A stretch of 64,000 nucleotides of DNA from Apiotrichum sp. Y4204 (Eukaryota > Basidiomycota > Tremellomycetes > Trichosporonales > Trichosporonaceae). Within the stretch, counting starts at the first letter, position 1. Every line of letters starts with the position of its first letter. Where the stretch lies: NCBI GenBank assembly GCA_025531455.1, contig JAMYHL010000070.1, positions 1 to 64,000 on the forward strand. The letters are read 5' to 3'. Positions 26,374 to 38,463 of this stretch are shown here, one piece after another. The notes beneath the pieces are model-generated. The model was not told where the DNA came from. It made no database searches and saw nothing but the letters and a program-made list of their open reading frames with translations. The translations under genes were made by a program, and so were the position numbers.

Positions 26374-29123
26374 GTCTGCGCTACAGCATGCAGCGACTCG
26401 TAGAGAAGGGGGATAGAATGGAATCGATGGATGATAAACTAGATTAGTGACGGCATCGGGGGATCAGTCTGAAGCAATCCGCAGCTGCGACACGAGTCGA
26501 TATCTCGTTCAGGTCACGTCGTGCATCGTGCATACCTCACGCACACCAAGGCCCCGGATGAGGATACAGTACCCTCCCTCCCCCTCTCTTTGACTGACCC
26601 TGCCACACATGAGTCCCCGCGTCCCTGGGCAGTAGTCCCTGTCACCCAGTACCGCCGGCCTGGGCCGCAGCGTGAACAGGCAACCATCGGTCGCAACGAG
26701 GGACGGGATGCATATCCTAGGGGGGAGTTGGGGGATGTAACGCGACTTGGACCCATAATCATGGCCACAGATGGAAGGCGACAGTGACGGAGATGGAATG
26801 GGGGGTTGTGCCTCTGATCTGGCGTTATCATATCACGATATCAGCTCGGGCAGCTGGTGTGTTGCAATTCCACTGCATGATCTGAAGAAACCCAATCCAT
26901 ACTTTGGGCGACGCCATTGTAAGTGCATTCAATCAAAGTCATCCAGAGATCCAGAAATCCAGAACACCACAGGGTACGCTGCGCGGTACGCAGCAGCGCA
27001 CCAGCGACCCAGCCCGGAACGCCACGCCTCGCGCCGTGACGCCTCTTTCCACATCGAGACGCGCCGCGTTAGTCGGGGGGTGCCAGAGAGTGCGGGTGTG
27101 ACGGCCCGGAGCCCGGGGAACGTGACTTGACGTTTTGTACTGGTCGCGACCTGCCGCCCCTTGGTTTTATCATTCGAGATGGAGACGACGGGATAGGATG
27201 GAGATGGTGATGAGATGAAGCCGTACTGTACTTGACCTCGACTCGAGTGTCCCTCTACTAGTGCTCTCGGCTGGGTTTTTTTCTGTTCTAAACCCTTCCC
27301 CATTCTCGTGGCGTGGGGAGTCACGATGACCTCGGCGGCGGACGCCAGCTGCGCCGCGAAGCAATCAGGAGAGGTACGATTCCAGCTTTGCTCATCGGTG
27401 GATCTATGATCCGGGAGATGGAAACTCAACTCCATTTCCCGCCTCGCGTCACATGCGCATATGCGTATCAGACTCCCTTCATGCAGCGTTGTACCCCCCG
27501 TCTCCCATCTGTCCCATCTCCCCCTGGTCGGACCGGGGCAGTAACGATGCTGGACTTGGACATGGACTTTGTGTTGAGGTGTGATGTTTGGGTCGCGAGG
27601 CGTCACGCTCAGTTGGAGTGTCTCTTGTTCTTGAGAACGGAAGAGGTTCGGTGGCGATGCAAAGCTTGATGCTAGCCGTGGGCTAGATTGTGAAAGCATA
27701 GTAGCGCAGCAGCAACGCTTAAAGAGAGTTTTTCTTGGCACTCGGAGTGGTTGCTATAAGTAAACCACCTTGACAAGTTCAGAGTTGCTGCTGACGCCAT
27801 CATCATCATATCATTGTCGTCGATTCCGCTGTCCCGCAGTCTTTGGGAATGTTTATCTATGTCCCGTGTTTGAGATTGATTGCGATATGCACACTACCAC
27901 TTGGCACAGAGTACCAATGTTACAAGTAACGGCGAGGGGTGATTGCGCGGAGGAGCAGGAGCAGAATGAACAAGAGGAGGAGGAGGGGGCTTGAACAAGA
28001 ATGCTCCGTCAGAACTCTGTTCTCTCCGCTCTTTTTTTTTTCTTTCCTTTCTCTCTCGTCGTCATCTCGACTCTTCTCTTCATCTCCATCCTCTCTTTTA
28101 TACTCTCTCTCTCTCTTCTGCTTCCCGTGCGTGACAGAAATTGTCTTTTGTTTCTCTCGTCACTTGTCTCTCATCACAGCCACAAGGCAAGAGCAACACA
28201 CACACACACACAGAGAGAGAATACCCCAGTGCCATCATCCGCATCATCGGCATTGGCATCATCGTCACTACTATCCTCAGCATCGTCGCCCTCGTCGTCA
28301 TTGGCTATCAACGCTACAAGACACGGCCTCCCGCCCTCCGCCCCCCCTTCTTCTCCGCCGCTCATTCCATCTCATCTCATCGCGCATTGCATTCCGCGAC
28401 CCCTCACCCCCTTTGACCCCTTTGGCTCCTTTTTGGCCCTCCGCCTCGGACCATTCCTCGTTACTTTTTCGCCCTTCTTCGCCATCGCTCCCTCCAACTC
28501 TCCTACCTCCAATCCCACTAGCTTTTGCTGTCCTCGCCGCTATCTCACCCACTCCCGCATCCGCCGACCCTTTTGCCGTTCCTTTAACTTCACACGCGAG
28601 CACGCCCGCACCCGCGCCCGTCATCACCCATCCTCACGCCCTCTCCTCGCCAGTACATCTACCCTCGACCGCATCTTCGCCACCGCGTCCTTCGACATTC
28701 CCACCCCCGCGCGCCCATCCACCAACTCCAGTCCTTTGATCGCCCGTCTCAAATCACCCCTCGTCCTCAGCCTTCTTTCCTCCCCGAGAAGGCGCCGTGA
28801 TCACCGTGGCCTTGCACGTGCGCGCACCCGGCACGCCGCTCTCGAATCACTCACCCACCCCACCGCATCGCCCTCCTCTTCCCTTTCCGGCCGCTGAGGG
28901 CACAGACGTTCGAGATCTCATTCGAAATCACCCCTAGCGACGTCCGCGCGCCGCTCGACGCTCTCTCCCCTCCCACCGCCCCTGTGCTTCTCGTCCACAC
29001 TTACACCTACACCCCAGCCGCTCCGCTCCGCCGCGGCCTGCTGCCGCTCGCGGCCATCCCACCCCTCCCTCCCCTCCTCCCCGTTGACCTAACCTTTCTC
29101 CATCTCCCTTTCGCGTTTCCACA
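26374..29123. other. 2.7-kb gene-free stretch before the RhoGAP gene
   Basis: No convincing gene. Roughly 28000-28130 is an almost pure C/T tract, followed by a CA run (about 28195-28212) and then a very C-rich, G-poor segment to the ATG at 29124. Open frames across 27939-28897 are products of this skewed composition. It could be a long transcribed leader, or could hide small upstream exons of the RhoGAP gene. Confidence 0.5.
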
Positions 29124-31564
29124 ATGGTATCAACACGACCATCGCCAGCACCGCCAGGCGGACGCATACCGTACCCCACAGCAGATACGCTCGCACCCGG
29201 CGACGCAGGGGTTCCCCCATCCGCAGCGGCGCGACTTGACGTTCGGCGAGGATCGACTCCTGCCGAGTCGACCTCTCCCACCCGCGAATCCGGACTGCAG
29301 CGTCTGCGGAGCATGCGCGACCGTGTGCGTGATCGTAGCAGAGACGGAGCCTCAGGACGCGAGCGCACCCCCGGGCGTGAGCGTGCTGGATCCGTCGCCG
29401 TCGCCATGCTTGCCCAGAACCGTGAACAACAGCAACTCCGAGACAGGGACAAAGAAAGCAAGGATAGCAAGGAGAGCAAGGACAGTAAAGACAGCAAGGA
29501 CAGTAAAGACAAGGACAGGCCGCACGATCTGTCGGACCGCGAGAAGAGCACGCAGGGTCTCAAGAACTGGTGGAAGAGCTTCTCGCAGAATCGCGAAACC
29601 ACTCCGTCGCCGCCGCCGTACCAGCCGCCGTCGTTCCGACGTCATGGGAACACCATCACGACCATGAACACGCGTAAGGTGTTTGGTGCTCCGCTGGAGC
29701 AGGTTCTCACTTATGCCGCGATGCAGATCTCCACCAGCGCCCCGGATGGATCTCTCTATGTCTGGGGGTGAGTTGAGTGTTGTTCGCTCCATGAGAAGCT
29801 GCTGATCCGTTTCCAGAGAGGTGCCCATCATTGTTGGTCGCTGTGGGGCGTACCTCAAGAGCAAGGCCGACATTGAGGGGCTCTTCCGCATCTCCGGCTC
29901 GGCCAAGCGCATGCGCGACCTTCAAGCTATCTTTGATGACGGCCCAACAGTATGTATATTGGAAAGCGGCGCCAGGTCTTCTCGCTGACATGCAGTTCGG
30001 CGCCGATATCGACTGGGCCACCTCGCCGTTCACACCGCACGATGTTGCCACCATGTTTCGTCGTTACCTCACCCATCTCCCCGAGCCGGTGATCCCGTTG
30101 GCGTTTTACGACCAGGTAGGAAACTCTAAGCGCTGTCCATTGCTCACCCACAGTTCTGCAGCGTGCAGGCCAACGGCCAGCTCGACATTGACATGAAGAT
30201 TCGTGAATACAAGCGGCTGATCCGCGCACTGCCCACAGCGCATCAGTCTCTGTTGCTGTACACGCTTGATCTGCTGGGCATCATCGACAAGCAGTCGGAC
30301 AAGAACCTGATGCACGCCTGCAGTGAGTAGCACAGCAAATTGTGCAATGTTTGGTCCACGGCGGTAAAATCCTAACACCAGATCTGGCCCTCATATTCCA
30401 GCCGTGCCTGCTGGGTCACCCCGGGCACGAGATGCGGCCCAATGAGAGCATGCTGTCGCGCGAGGTGGTCGAGTTTCTCATTACGCACCAGCACCAGTTC
30501 GTGCTGTGGATGGCTGTGGTAAGGATCTTGAGCTACGATATCTTTCATCCGCTGACGTGCAGAAACTTTCGCGCCGCACACATCATGGCTCGCGCAAGGG
30601 GAGTGTGGGCGAGCCTTCACGCAAGGGAAGCAAAGGTAGTGAGGCTGGCACTCGTGGGCGAAACAAGACCCCCATGGCTGGGCCGAGCGGCGAGGCCACG
30701 GCAGTGCCGGCGACTGGCGCACACGGGCAAGACAGAGGCGTCGAGGTGACAAAGCAGTTTGGAACTGGCGTCCGTCCCTCTTTGGGAAGACTTGGTTCTG
30801 CAGATTCGACAGCGTCATACGTTACGGCTCTGGCAGAGCAGCCTGCACCAGCCGTGTCCATCCCCTCCGCTGTCCCCGAGAGCGAAACACCGCCCCTGGC
30901 ATCGCCGACTACGGCCACCACTGCCTTGACAGAGCTTCTGTCAACCCCAGCCCAGGCTGGCCAGACTCCACGCGTTTCATCAGCAAGTCCGACCACGGAC
31001 ACGTCTGGCGATCGGCCCAGGCCTGTCCGCGCGGACACAGACTACATTCTGCCGTCAGACTCGGACGATGAGGCTCCCCCTGGCGGATACTTCATCGTCG
31101 AGGCCAAGCCACGCACAACCTCTCCGTCCGTACCGTCACCCAAGCGGTCCCATGCCCCCAGCGCATACAAAATGTTTAATGTGCAGGAGCTCATCCCGCC
31201 CAAGCCACCAAAGGTCGTGCACCCGCCGACAACCAGCCCGCCGCCACCGAATACCGTTCCGGCCATAGACGTCATGGACCCGTCAGACTCTGACGACGAC
31301 GCCCCGGCCGGAGGCTATCTCGTGGTGGAGAACCCGCGGCCGTCGTCTGCCCGCCCTGCAAGCTCGTCCCCTGGCCCGGCGCTCTCCCCGACCAGCCTCT
31401 CGCGTGCGCAGACGGCACGCTCGGCACTCCGCTCCGCCGAAGACCGCACCAATTCGCCCAAGTCTGGCGAGGGCGCGACGGACCTGCGCCGTCGCCAGAC
31501 CCTGCCCACGAAGCGCGTCAGCGACTTTAGGGCCCGGATGCGGCGCGTCGTGCGTGAGGCGTAG
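29124..31564 (+). CDS. RhoGAP protein, Sac7/Bag7 type
   Basis: Six exons: 29124-29767, 29817-29949, 29996-30115, 30154-30322, 30382-30518, 30563-31564; 734 aa. It speeds GTP hydrolysis by a Rho GTPase. The RhoGAP domain spans about residues 180-390, starting KVFGAPLEQVLTYAAMQIS, which resembles the Sac7/Bag7 group known to act on Rho1. The arginine finger is R239 in GLFRISGSAKRM, and YLTHLPEPVIPLAFY and NLALIFQPCLL are also present. The N-terminus is disordered with a KDS/KES repeat (about 29448-29520). The C-terminal 340 residues are Ser/Pro-rich with two copies of a SDSDDEAP(P/A)GGY-type segment (at about 31050 and 31290). The start could be further upstream if small 5' exons exist. Confidence 0.88.
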
Positions 31565-32213
31565 ACATGACCTGAGTGGTCATCGTCTCATGGATGTGTG
31601 TGGTTCACACGCCGGGCGGTACAAGAGTGACCGCCAGGCATTGACCATTATAGAAGGTCGCTTTTATTCTTAGTTTTGGGACATTGGCCGCACGAATCGC
31701 GGTCTCCACCTTTATCCTTATCCCCCACCATTCCACCCCCTTTCAGATTCAGATTGGCCGACTGCTACGCTCGAGGTAACCCCTGTCACCCGCCCACTGC
31801 TGGCTTGTTTGTGCTCGTTATTATTACTGTTGCATGATGACACTGGATGACTCTATGAAACGTGCTGTGGCCTGGGGCTTGGGGCCAGTGAGTGGTGTGC
31901 AGGGGAGTTGGTGTTGGAAATGTGCGAGGTTGTATATCCTTTTGCAGTTGGTGTTATCTTGATCTCGCTGGTCGTAGGTCGCAGGTCGCAGGTCACAGAG
32001 TGCATGCACAAGCCTCCATGTCTGACCTCGTTGTCTGACCCCCTACGGGCTCGTAGCTGCATGATAGATCTATTGGAGGAGCAGGTCACCTGGGGGCGCC
32101 ATCTCCACCGTTTCCGCGTCATTGTCGGATGTCACTGCCACGCCCCCAAACGGTCCCTGGATACCTCCACTCTCAACCTCTCACCTCCTTACCATCCACA
32201 ACAATATTCAAAC
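31565..32213. other. intergenic stretch with heptamer repeat
   Basis: 3' flank of the RhoGAP gene and leader of TVP23. At about 31975-32000 lies a short run of the heptamer AGGTCGC/AGGTCAC, related to the repeats at 3558-3640. No gene recognised. Confidence 0.5.
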
Positions 32214-33467
32214 ATGTCCTCTGCCCCCCTGCTAAGCGGCACGATCGAGGCCGACGACGACGTCGACGTCGGGCCCAGCACGCACGGCGCGCAGGCTGTG
32301 TCGGGGAACATTGGGGATACCCCGCAATCTACGGCAAAAAAGCAGGCCAAGACGAAGCAGCGCGAGCCCGAGGTGCTCGTCCCTGGGACTACTGCACGGG
32401 AGGCGGAGGAGGGGGGTATTGTGAGTTTCTGAAGGGAGAGTGAGAAGGGGTGTGATGGATATGAGGAGGGAGGGAGGAGAAGAGGGGGCGAGGGGCTGGG
32501 AGGGCCGGAGTGGAGAACGATGGACAATGATGGCTATCCAACGGTGTCTTCCTCTCTCTTTTCTTTTTACTCTTCACACTTTCTCCTCACACTTTCCTCT
32601 CTGCTCCTTGAGCGCTGCTTCGGGTGCAGAGCTGCAGAACCGCCTTTACATTCACTATTGAGAAATAACTGACTTCTCAGGCTGGAATCCTCCGCGCAAG
32701 CTCGCACCCGCTCGCCCTTTTCTGCCTATACCTCTTCCGCTCCGCCGCGATAGCGGTATACGTGCTGTGCGGGCTGTGTGAGTGATTGAGAGTATACAGA
32801 GCTGATGACAGTCACGGACAACTATGTTCTCTCTGTACGTCGTTTTACGCTCGGTCGGGCGCGCACGCGGCTTCTGATACTGGTCATTGAGCCGCGGTAT
32901 CCCTCGATCCGTTCTGACCCCAGATCACTGTCGTCGTCGTGCTTCTCAGCCTTGACTTCTGGAACACGCGCAATGTTGCTGGCCGCACGCTTGTCGGCCT
33001 CCGGTACTGGAACGAGGTGGGCGAGGACGGAGAGAGCGCATGGGTCTTTGAGTCGCGCGATGTGAGTGCAGCTAGTGGTCTTCGAGGACAGCCGGAAATG
33101 CTCACACCAGCCATCGCGCCCCGCGAACCCCATCGATGCAAAGTGGGTATCGTCATCCCAATAATTGGTAACCCGTCTGACTCTCAGGATGTTCTGGATA
33201 GCGCTGTACGCGTACCCGCTCGGCTGGTTCGCGCTCCTCATCGTATCGATCTTCAAGTTTAACGTCTCGTTCCTCCCGATTGTGTTCCTCGCGCTTGCGT
33301 TCAACCTCTCCAACGTCGTCGGCTTTACGTATGCCGACCGGGACGCGCAGCGCCGCTGGGCGTCGGGCGCCAGCTCCATGCTCGGCGGTCTTGGCGGGCT
33401 CACGGGCCTCGGCGGGCAGCTCATGGGCGGCATGGTGCGTAACTCGGTCGGGCGCCTGTTCCGCTAG
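32214..33467 (+). CDS. TVP23: Golgi membrane protein Tvp23
   Basis: Six exons: 32214-32420, 32681-32777, 32812-32834, 32924-33061, 33111-33142, 33188-33467; 258 aa. Tvp23 is a small multispan protein of late Golgi vesicles that helps vesicle transport. A hydrophilic N-terminus of about 70 residues is followed by four hydrophobic segments. The family block [22 protein letters not shown] is intact and is followed by [19 protein letters not shown], assembled across two introns. The last helix pair runs [20 protein letters not shown] and [18 protein letters not shown]. Exon 3 is only 23 nt and exon 5 only 32 nt. Intron 1 (260 nt) is long and lies 5', like those in several neighbours. Confidence 0.94.
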
Positions 33468-34283
33468 AGATGGAGATGAGATTGAGACGAGATGCATGCA
33501 ATATAGACCAGAAACGCGAAGCTCGTAGGTCTGGGAGCGTTTCACCGGGATCAACCGCCAGGCTAGGACAGTGGCCAGAAGGCCAGGATTGGCCGGCGTT
33601 GGATACAACGTCGGTTATCAAGCTGTCACAATCGCACCTTCATGACACCATTCTCTCGGTTGCACAACCGCGTCCTACATACCTTCGTCACACTCGCCGA
33701 GGTTCCTCCACAATTCATATATGTCAGGGATGCTATTCGGAAGACGATGCCGGAAGTCGGCGGCACGAGTCATGAAGACCGGCGACTGATAGGACTTACG
33801 AGCCAGAGGCGCAGAAGCTCGAAGCTTGACGCACTTGCCCACGCACGTGCACCCATTGATTATCTCGGGATCCCGAGATATCCTCCCATCGTCCCTAGCT
33901 CTGGCTGTTACGCGTTTACCGCACGCCAAACCTTCTGACCTTCTCTAGGCTACTGATGTTTCACCCTTGCTCTGTGGTGTAGAGCTGTGGAGATCAACTC
34001 GGCCCCCATGCGGTACATGCGACGACATCAGTGTGCGCGTGGGTGCGTGTGGGTAAATCCCCGGGGGCCGTCCGCGCATCCACCGACGCGGTTGGTGCCT
34101 TCTCCTTCTCTTGACACGTGCATGCGGACTTCTAGACTCCATGCTCCATTCTTCTTGCGTTGTGAAAAGATGGGAATAGGAAGGACAGAGCTCTCTCGGC
34201 GCGCCTCCAACTTAGAGCCCGACCGTGAATCGGGTACATAAGTGACAGAGGGAGCCCTATCTTCTCCCCCGACCTCACTTCCG
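33468..34283. other. intergenic stretch, TVP23 to nuclease gene
   Basis: About 800 bp with no supported gene. The frame of the next gene is open to an earlier ATG at 34242, but the signal peptide argues for the start at 34284. Confidence 0.5.
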
Positions 34284-36224
34284 ATGAAGTTCCTCCCGCT
34301 CCTTGCGCTCGCGCTCAGCGCAGCAGCCACAACCGTTTCGGAAATCAACGGCGCGGCCTACCTCTCTCCCTTGAAGGACAAGACGGTGTCCGACGTCCGC
34401 GGGGTAGTCACCGCGACGGGACCGAACGGATTCTGGATCCGCGCCGAGACGCAGACAGAGGGCAACGACGCGCTCTACGTCTTCACAAAGGACCACGCCG
34501 CGGTAGGCGACTGCGTCAGCATCGCGGGCAAGGTGCTGGAGTATCGGTACGTCGCTTTTTCTGGTCTTGTTCTTACGGCAGGTCCTCGAACGCATACCTC
34601 TATCTCACCGAGCTGGCGCCGACGAACATCACGGTCCTGAGCTCGGGCCACGCCGTGTCGCCGCGCGTAATTGGAGTCGACACACTCCCGCCCCCGACCG
34701 AGGAATACTCGTCTCTCGACGGCGGGGACGTGTACGCGCTCCCGAACGGCGTGGCGCGCGTCTCGGCGAAGAACCCCACCCTCCAGCCGGCAAAGTATGG
34801 CCTTGATTTCTGGGAGAGCCTCGTCGGTGAACTGGTGAGTATCCGAGCCCCGCGCGCGCTCGGGCGCGGGAACCGCTTCGGAGACACGTGGGTCGTCGGC
34901 GACTGGAAGTCCACGGGGGCGAACGCGCATGGCGGCCTGAGCATGACTTCAAATGGTGAGGATAACGAATCTGTACAGGACTGAGGCAGATTCCAACCCC
35001 GAGGCCATCCTGGTCGGGTCGCCGCTTGACGGCTCGGCAAACCCCGCCGACTCGAAGATGGGCGACGGCTTTGCGGATATCACCGGCGTCGTAACCTATG
35101 CGTTTGGCTTCTACCGCGTTCTCCCACTTAGCGGGCTGCAGCGCGTGTCGAGTGCGGACGCCGCGGCGGGGCCGACGACGCTCCGCAGCGCAGGGCACTG
35201 CAAGGGCGTGACGGTCGGCAGCTACAATGTGGAGAACCTCGAGCCGAATTCCGCGCACCTACCCCGCGTCGCGGCGCACATTGCCGACTTCCTCCTATCC
35301 CCGGACATCATGTTTATCCAGGAGGTGCAGGACGACAGTGGACCCGCAAACGACGGGACGGTCGCTGCGAATGCCACGCTGAACAACCTCGTCAAGGCGA
35401 TTGTGGCGGCCGGCGGCGCACAGTACGCCTGGACGGAGATCGTGCCCGCGAACAACGAGGACGGCGGGCAGCCCGGAGGCAACATCCGCGTCGCGTACCT
35501 GTACAACCCTGCCGTGGTTGAGCTCGTCCCGGGACCAAGGGGTGGTCCTAATGACGCAAACGCGGTAGTCAAGGATGCCAAGGGCCTCCCGGCGCTCAAG
35601 TTCAATCCGGGACGGATCGCGCCGTCCAGCCCCGCGTGGGCGGAGACGCGCAAGCCCGTTGCCGCCATGTGGCGTGCGCGAGCAAGCAAGACGCCCTTCT
35701 TCACTGTCAACGTCCACTTTAGCTCCAAGGGCGGCTCGACGTCGCTGCATGGGGATGTGCGCCCGCCGACTAATGGCGCGGTCGAGAAGCGGACCCTCCA
35801 GGCGCAGGTCACTGCGGTGAGTTAGTGTACTGAAACGTAAGCTAACAGGTAGGAGTTTATCAAGAGCATCCTCGACGTCAACAAGGACGCGGCGGTGATT
35901 GCCGCCGGCGACTTTAACGAGTTCAGCTTTGTCGGCCCCATGAAGACGTTCGCGGCCGTGTCCGGACTGGTGGACCTTGACGCCGCGGTCGGCATCCCTC
36001 CCGTCGAGCGCTACTCATACTCGTACGACATGAACGCGCAGGAGCTTGATCACTTTTTCGTCAGCCCCGCACTCGCCGCCGCCGCTAAGGATAAGGGCAA
36101 GGGCAAGGACCGCACCGACCGCACGACGTCGTTTGAGCACCTCCACCTCAGCTCTTGGCAGGACGAGAAGGGCATGGTCAGCGACCACGACCCCGCCGTC
36201 GCCAAGTTTGATGTCTGCAAGTAG
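34284..36224 (+). CDS. secreted endonuclease/exonuclease/phosphatase-family nuclease with OB-fold
   Basis: Four exons: 34284-34546, 34582-34955, 34990-35816, 35853-36224; 611 aa. A signal peptide (MKFLPLLALALSAAATT) directs it to secretion. Residues about 20-110 resemble the OB-fold found in ExeM/NucH-type extracellular DNases (VSDVRGVVTATGPNGFWIR). The catalytic EEP domain (about 300-611) carries the expected residues: SYNVENL, the metal-binding Glu in IMFIQEVQDD, the His in VNVHFSSKGG, AGDFNEF, and the terminal SDHDPAVAKF. Substrate is probably extracellular DNA or RNA, inferred from family. A gtgagt at 34835-34840 lies inside exon 2 and is not treated as a donor because the conserved frame continues through it. 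The 3' end converges on the MFS gene, 134 bp away. Confidence 0.85.
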
Positions 36225-36358
36225 GGGTCGTAAGTGGGATTCGATGTCGTTAGTTTTCATTGAGGAGAGGATATTTGAGATTCAACTGTGGGGTGGTGAA
36301 TAGTGGTTTGAATGCAATGAGTGGTAATAAGCCTGGTGTCTTAAGACCAATGCAGAAT

Positions 36359-37857
36359 CTATAACCCTCTGCTCTTGTCCAACTTCTGCTCAACCCGAAG
36401 CCAGACGACTCCAGCCGTCGCACCGGCCAACAGGCTCCCGACGAGTATACTCATGTGGAGGTATCCCGAGGGCATGGCGGCGTGCGCCGAGCTGCGAATC
36501 ATGGCGCCTGCACCAGGCGTGCCGACGAGGCTCCCCATCCCGCGAACCATGTAGAGCAGGCCGTTGACGGACGCAAAGTTCTGCTGGCCAAACACCTCGA
36601 TGAGGGCGGCGGGAAAGAGGGAAACGTACGCGCTCGCAAACGCGCCGTACGTGATTGCGTACGTGATGAACAGGCCCTGTGCGGCGGGTGTGCTGGCCGC
36701 CACTGTCGACGGGAGCCAGAAGGAAAAGCTCGCAAGCGCGGAGATGGCGGTCGTCACGAGGAGCATGTTTACACGGCCGACGCGGTCAGCGAGAATGCCG
36801 AGGAAAATCTTGCCGAGCGCATTGCACGCGTTGTTTACGGCAATAAACCCCGCGCCCTCCTTGGATGTGTATCCCAGTGTGCGCGCGTATGCCGAGAAGA
36901 AGAAGACTGGGGTGTAGTACGCTGCAGACTGGAGCATTGCGGCTATGAGCTGCGCGGTAAACTTTGAGCTTCGCGCGATACGCCAGTTGACCAGCGGGAT
37001 GTCCCAGAAGGAACGCCAGCGGCCGCCGGGGCGGCCCCGTCGCGCGGCGTTTTCGGCCTCAAGCCGCACTTTTGTGACTGGATCCCAGTCGAGCACCAGC
37101 CCGCCGATAAAGATACACACGGTGGTGACTGCGCCTGCGATGCGGAGCGAGTTGCGGAATCCGACATGTTCGTTCAGCGCCTGCATGAACGGGGAGAAGA
37201 CGAGGCCGCCGACGCCGGTCCCGCTGAGCATGATGCCCATTGCGAGGCCGCGGTGCCGCCCAAACCACGTCGGCGCAACAGTCACGGCTGGCATGTACGA
37301 GCAGCACGTCGCAATGCCCATGAGCATGCCCTGCGTGAGAATGAACTGCCACAGGTGCTGGGAAAAGGACGCGAGGATCGACGCAGCGAGATAGAGCACC
37401 GCGCCTGTGAAGATGACGGTGCGCGGGGAAAAGGCCTTTGTCCACCCGATCGTGAGCGGACCGCCGAGCATCATAAACGCCGCGGTCAGTGTCCCGATCA
37501 GGTCGATCGCCGCGGGCGTCGCACCCGTAAACGGCGTGTGTGGCTCCGCGGCCATGCTCTGGTACAGCTCCTGGTACACGCCAAACGAGAAGACGGCGCC
37601 GCATGTCGTGAACGTGATGAAGAATGTGGATGCGCAGATTGTGATCTTGCGGCTGGGGTCAGTGAGTACTGCAGAGCGGGACTGTACAATTTCGTCGGTG
37701 GTGCAGGCGCGAGAATCGAGGTCTGTGACGATGCGGCTGACGGCGGGATGGTCGTCGCTGGACTATGTCCGGGGCCGGTGACTGCCTCTGTTGGAAGCGC
37801 CCCGAGCTCGACAGCCTCAGAGCGCAGAGAGCTACGTGAGGAATGTACAGCTGCCAT
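36359..37857 (-). CDS. MFS transporter, monocarboxylate-porter-like
   Basis: Two exons on the minus strand: 37857-37688 and 37652-36359, joined by a 35-nt intron; 487 aa. A polar N-terminus of about 60 residues is followed by roughly twelve hydrophobic segments. The first helix region reads FFITFTTCGAVFSFGVYQELYQS, and an FGRHRGLAMGIMLSGTGVGG segment and a GRVNMLL loop fit the MCH/monocarboxylate-like branch of the major facilitator superfamily. Substrate cannot be told from sequence. A triple CGGTCCG array lies 141-165 bp upstream of the ATG and may be a binding site for a zinc-cluster regulator. The promoter region (606 bp) is shared with the ATRIP-like gene. Confidence 0.85.
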
Positions 37858-37997
37858 GGTGGAATGTGGTGAGTAACGAGTAAGTCAGGATCTCCATGAT
37901 AGTCGTCTACTTGGTGATTGATGGTATTTATGTGGGGTTGAATGCGGACCTCGGACGTGGGGGAGGGCATGAGTGATCACCGAGAGCCGACTCGGAG

Positions 37998-38022
37998 CGG
38001 TCCGAACGGTCCGAGCGGTCCG
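37998..38022. promoter_or_regulatory. three CGGTCCG palindromes at 9-bp spacing
   Basis: CGGTCCG occurs at 37998-38004, 38007-38013 and 38016-38022. Each is a perfect CGG-N1-CCG inverted repeat, and the copies repeat every 9 bp. CGG triplets in inverted arrangement are half-sites of fungal Zn2Cys6 regulators. The array lies in the divergent region between the MFS transporter and the ATRIP-like gene, closer to the transporter. Function is inference. Confidence 0.45.
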
Positions 38023-38463
38023 GGGAGATGGCCACCGAGGGTGTGTGCGGTGGGCGGTGGGGTCCAAAACGTGTCCTTCACGTGGATTCTTCATGGCACC
38101 AAGGTGATGCAAGTCGCGTCAACTGGTGCACCTGTGCGGAGGAGGGAAGATGAAAGTGCAGGACGCGACCGAGGAAGTTGAAATGATTCACTCGAATGCA
38201 CATTTCGACGCCCATAGGGGGAGGTTCAGACGAAACAACAACAACATCATCATCATCAACGACGACGACCTCAACGACACCGACATCGATACCTCAGATA
38301 ATTGCTTCGCTACCCCCTCACTCCGTGCTCACTGTCATCAACTGCTCGCACCTGCTCACACCAGCACTATTGCCACTTGTGAAACTCTGAGCATGCAGCG
38401 GTGGTGAGCTGAGTCTCCACTTCTATAAGCTCACACGCAGACCGAGCCCGCGCCTAGACTACC

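Noticed and set aside
27939..28897. Two overlapping open frames of 266 and 298 residues
   Set aside because: They arise from a C/T-rich, G-poor tract with few stops, are low complexity, and lack conserved features.
34242..34283. Upstream in-frame ATG of the nuclease gene
   Set aside because: It would bury the clear signal peptide that starts at 34284.
34835..34840. GTGAGT donor-like site inside nuclease exon 2
   Set aside because: The conserved protein frame (GELVSIRAPRAL.. GDTWVVGDW) continues through it; splicing there would remove family-typical sequence.
37654..37670. A 17-nt alternative intron (donor GTACTC) in the MFS gene
   Set aside because: Too short to splice; the 35-nt intron starting at 37687 keeps the frame and gives the family N-terminal helix.
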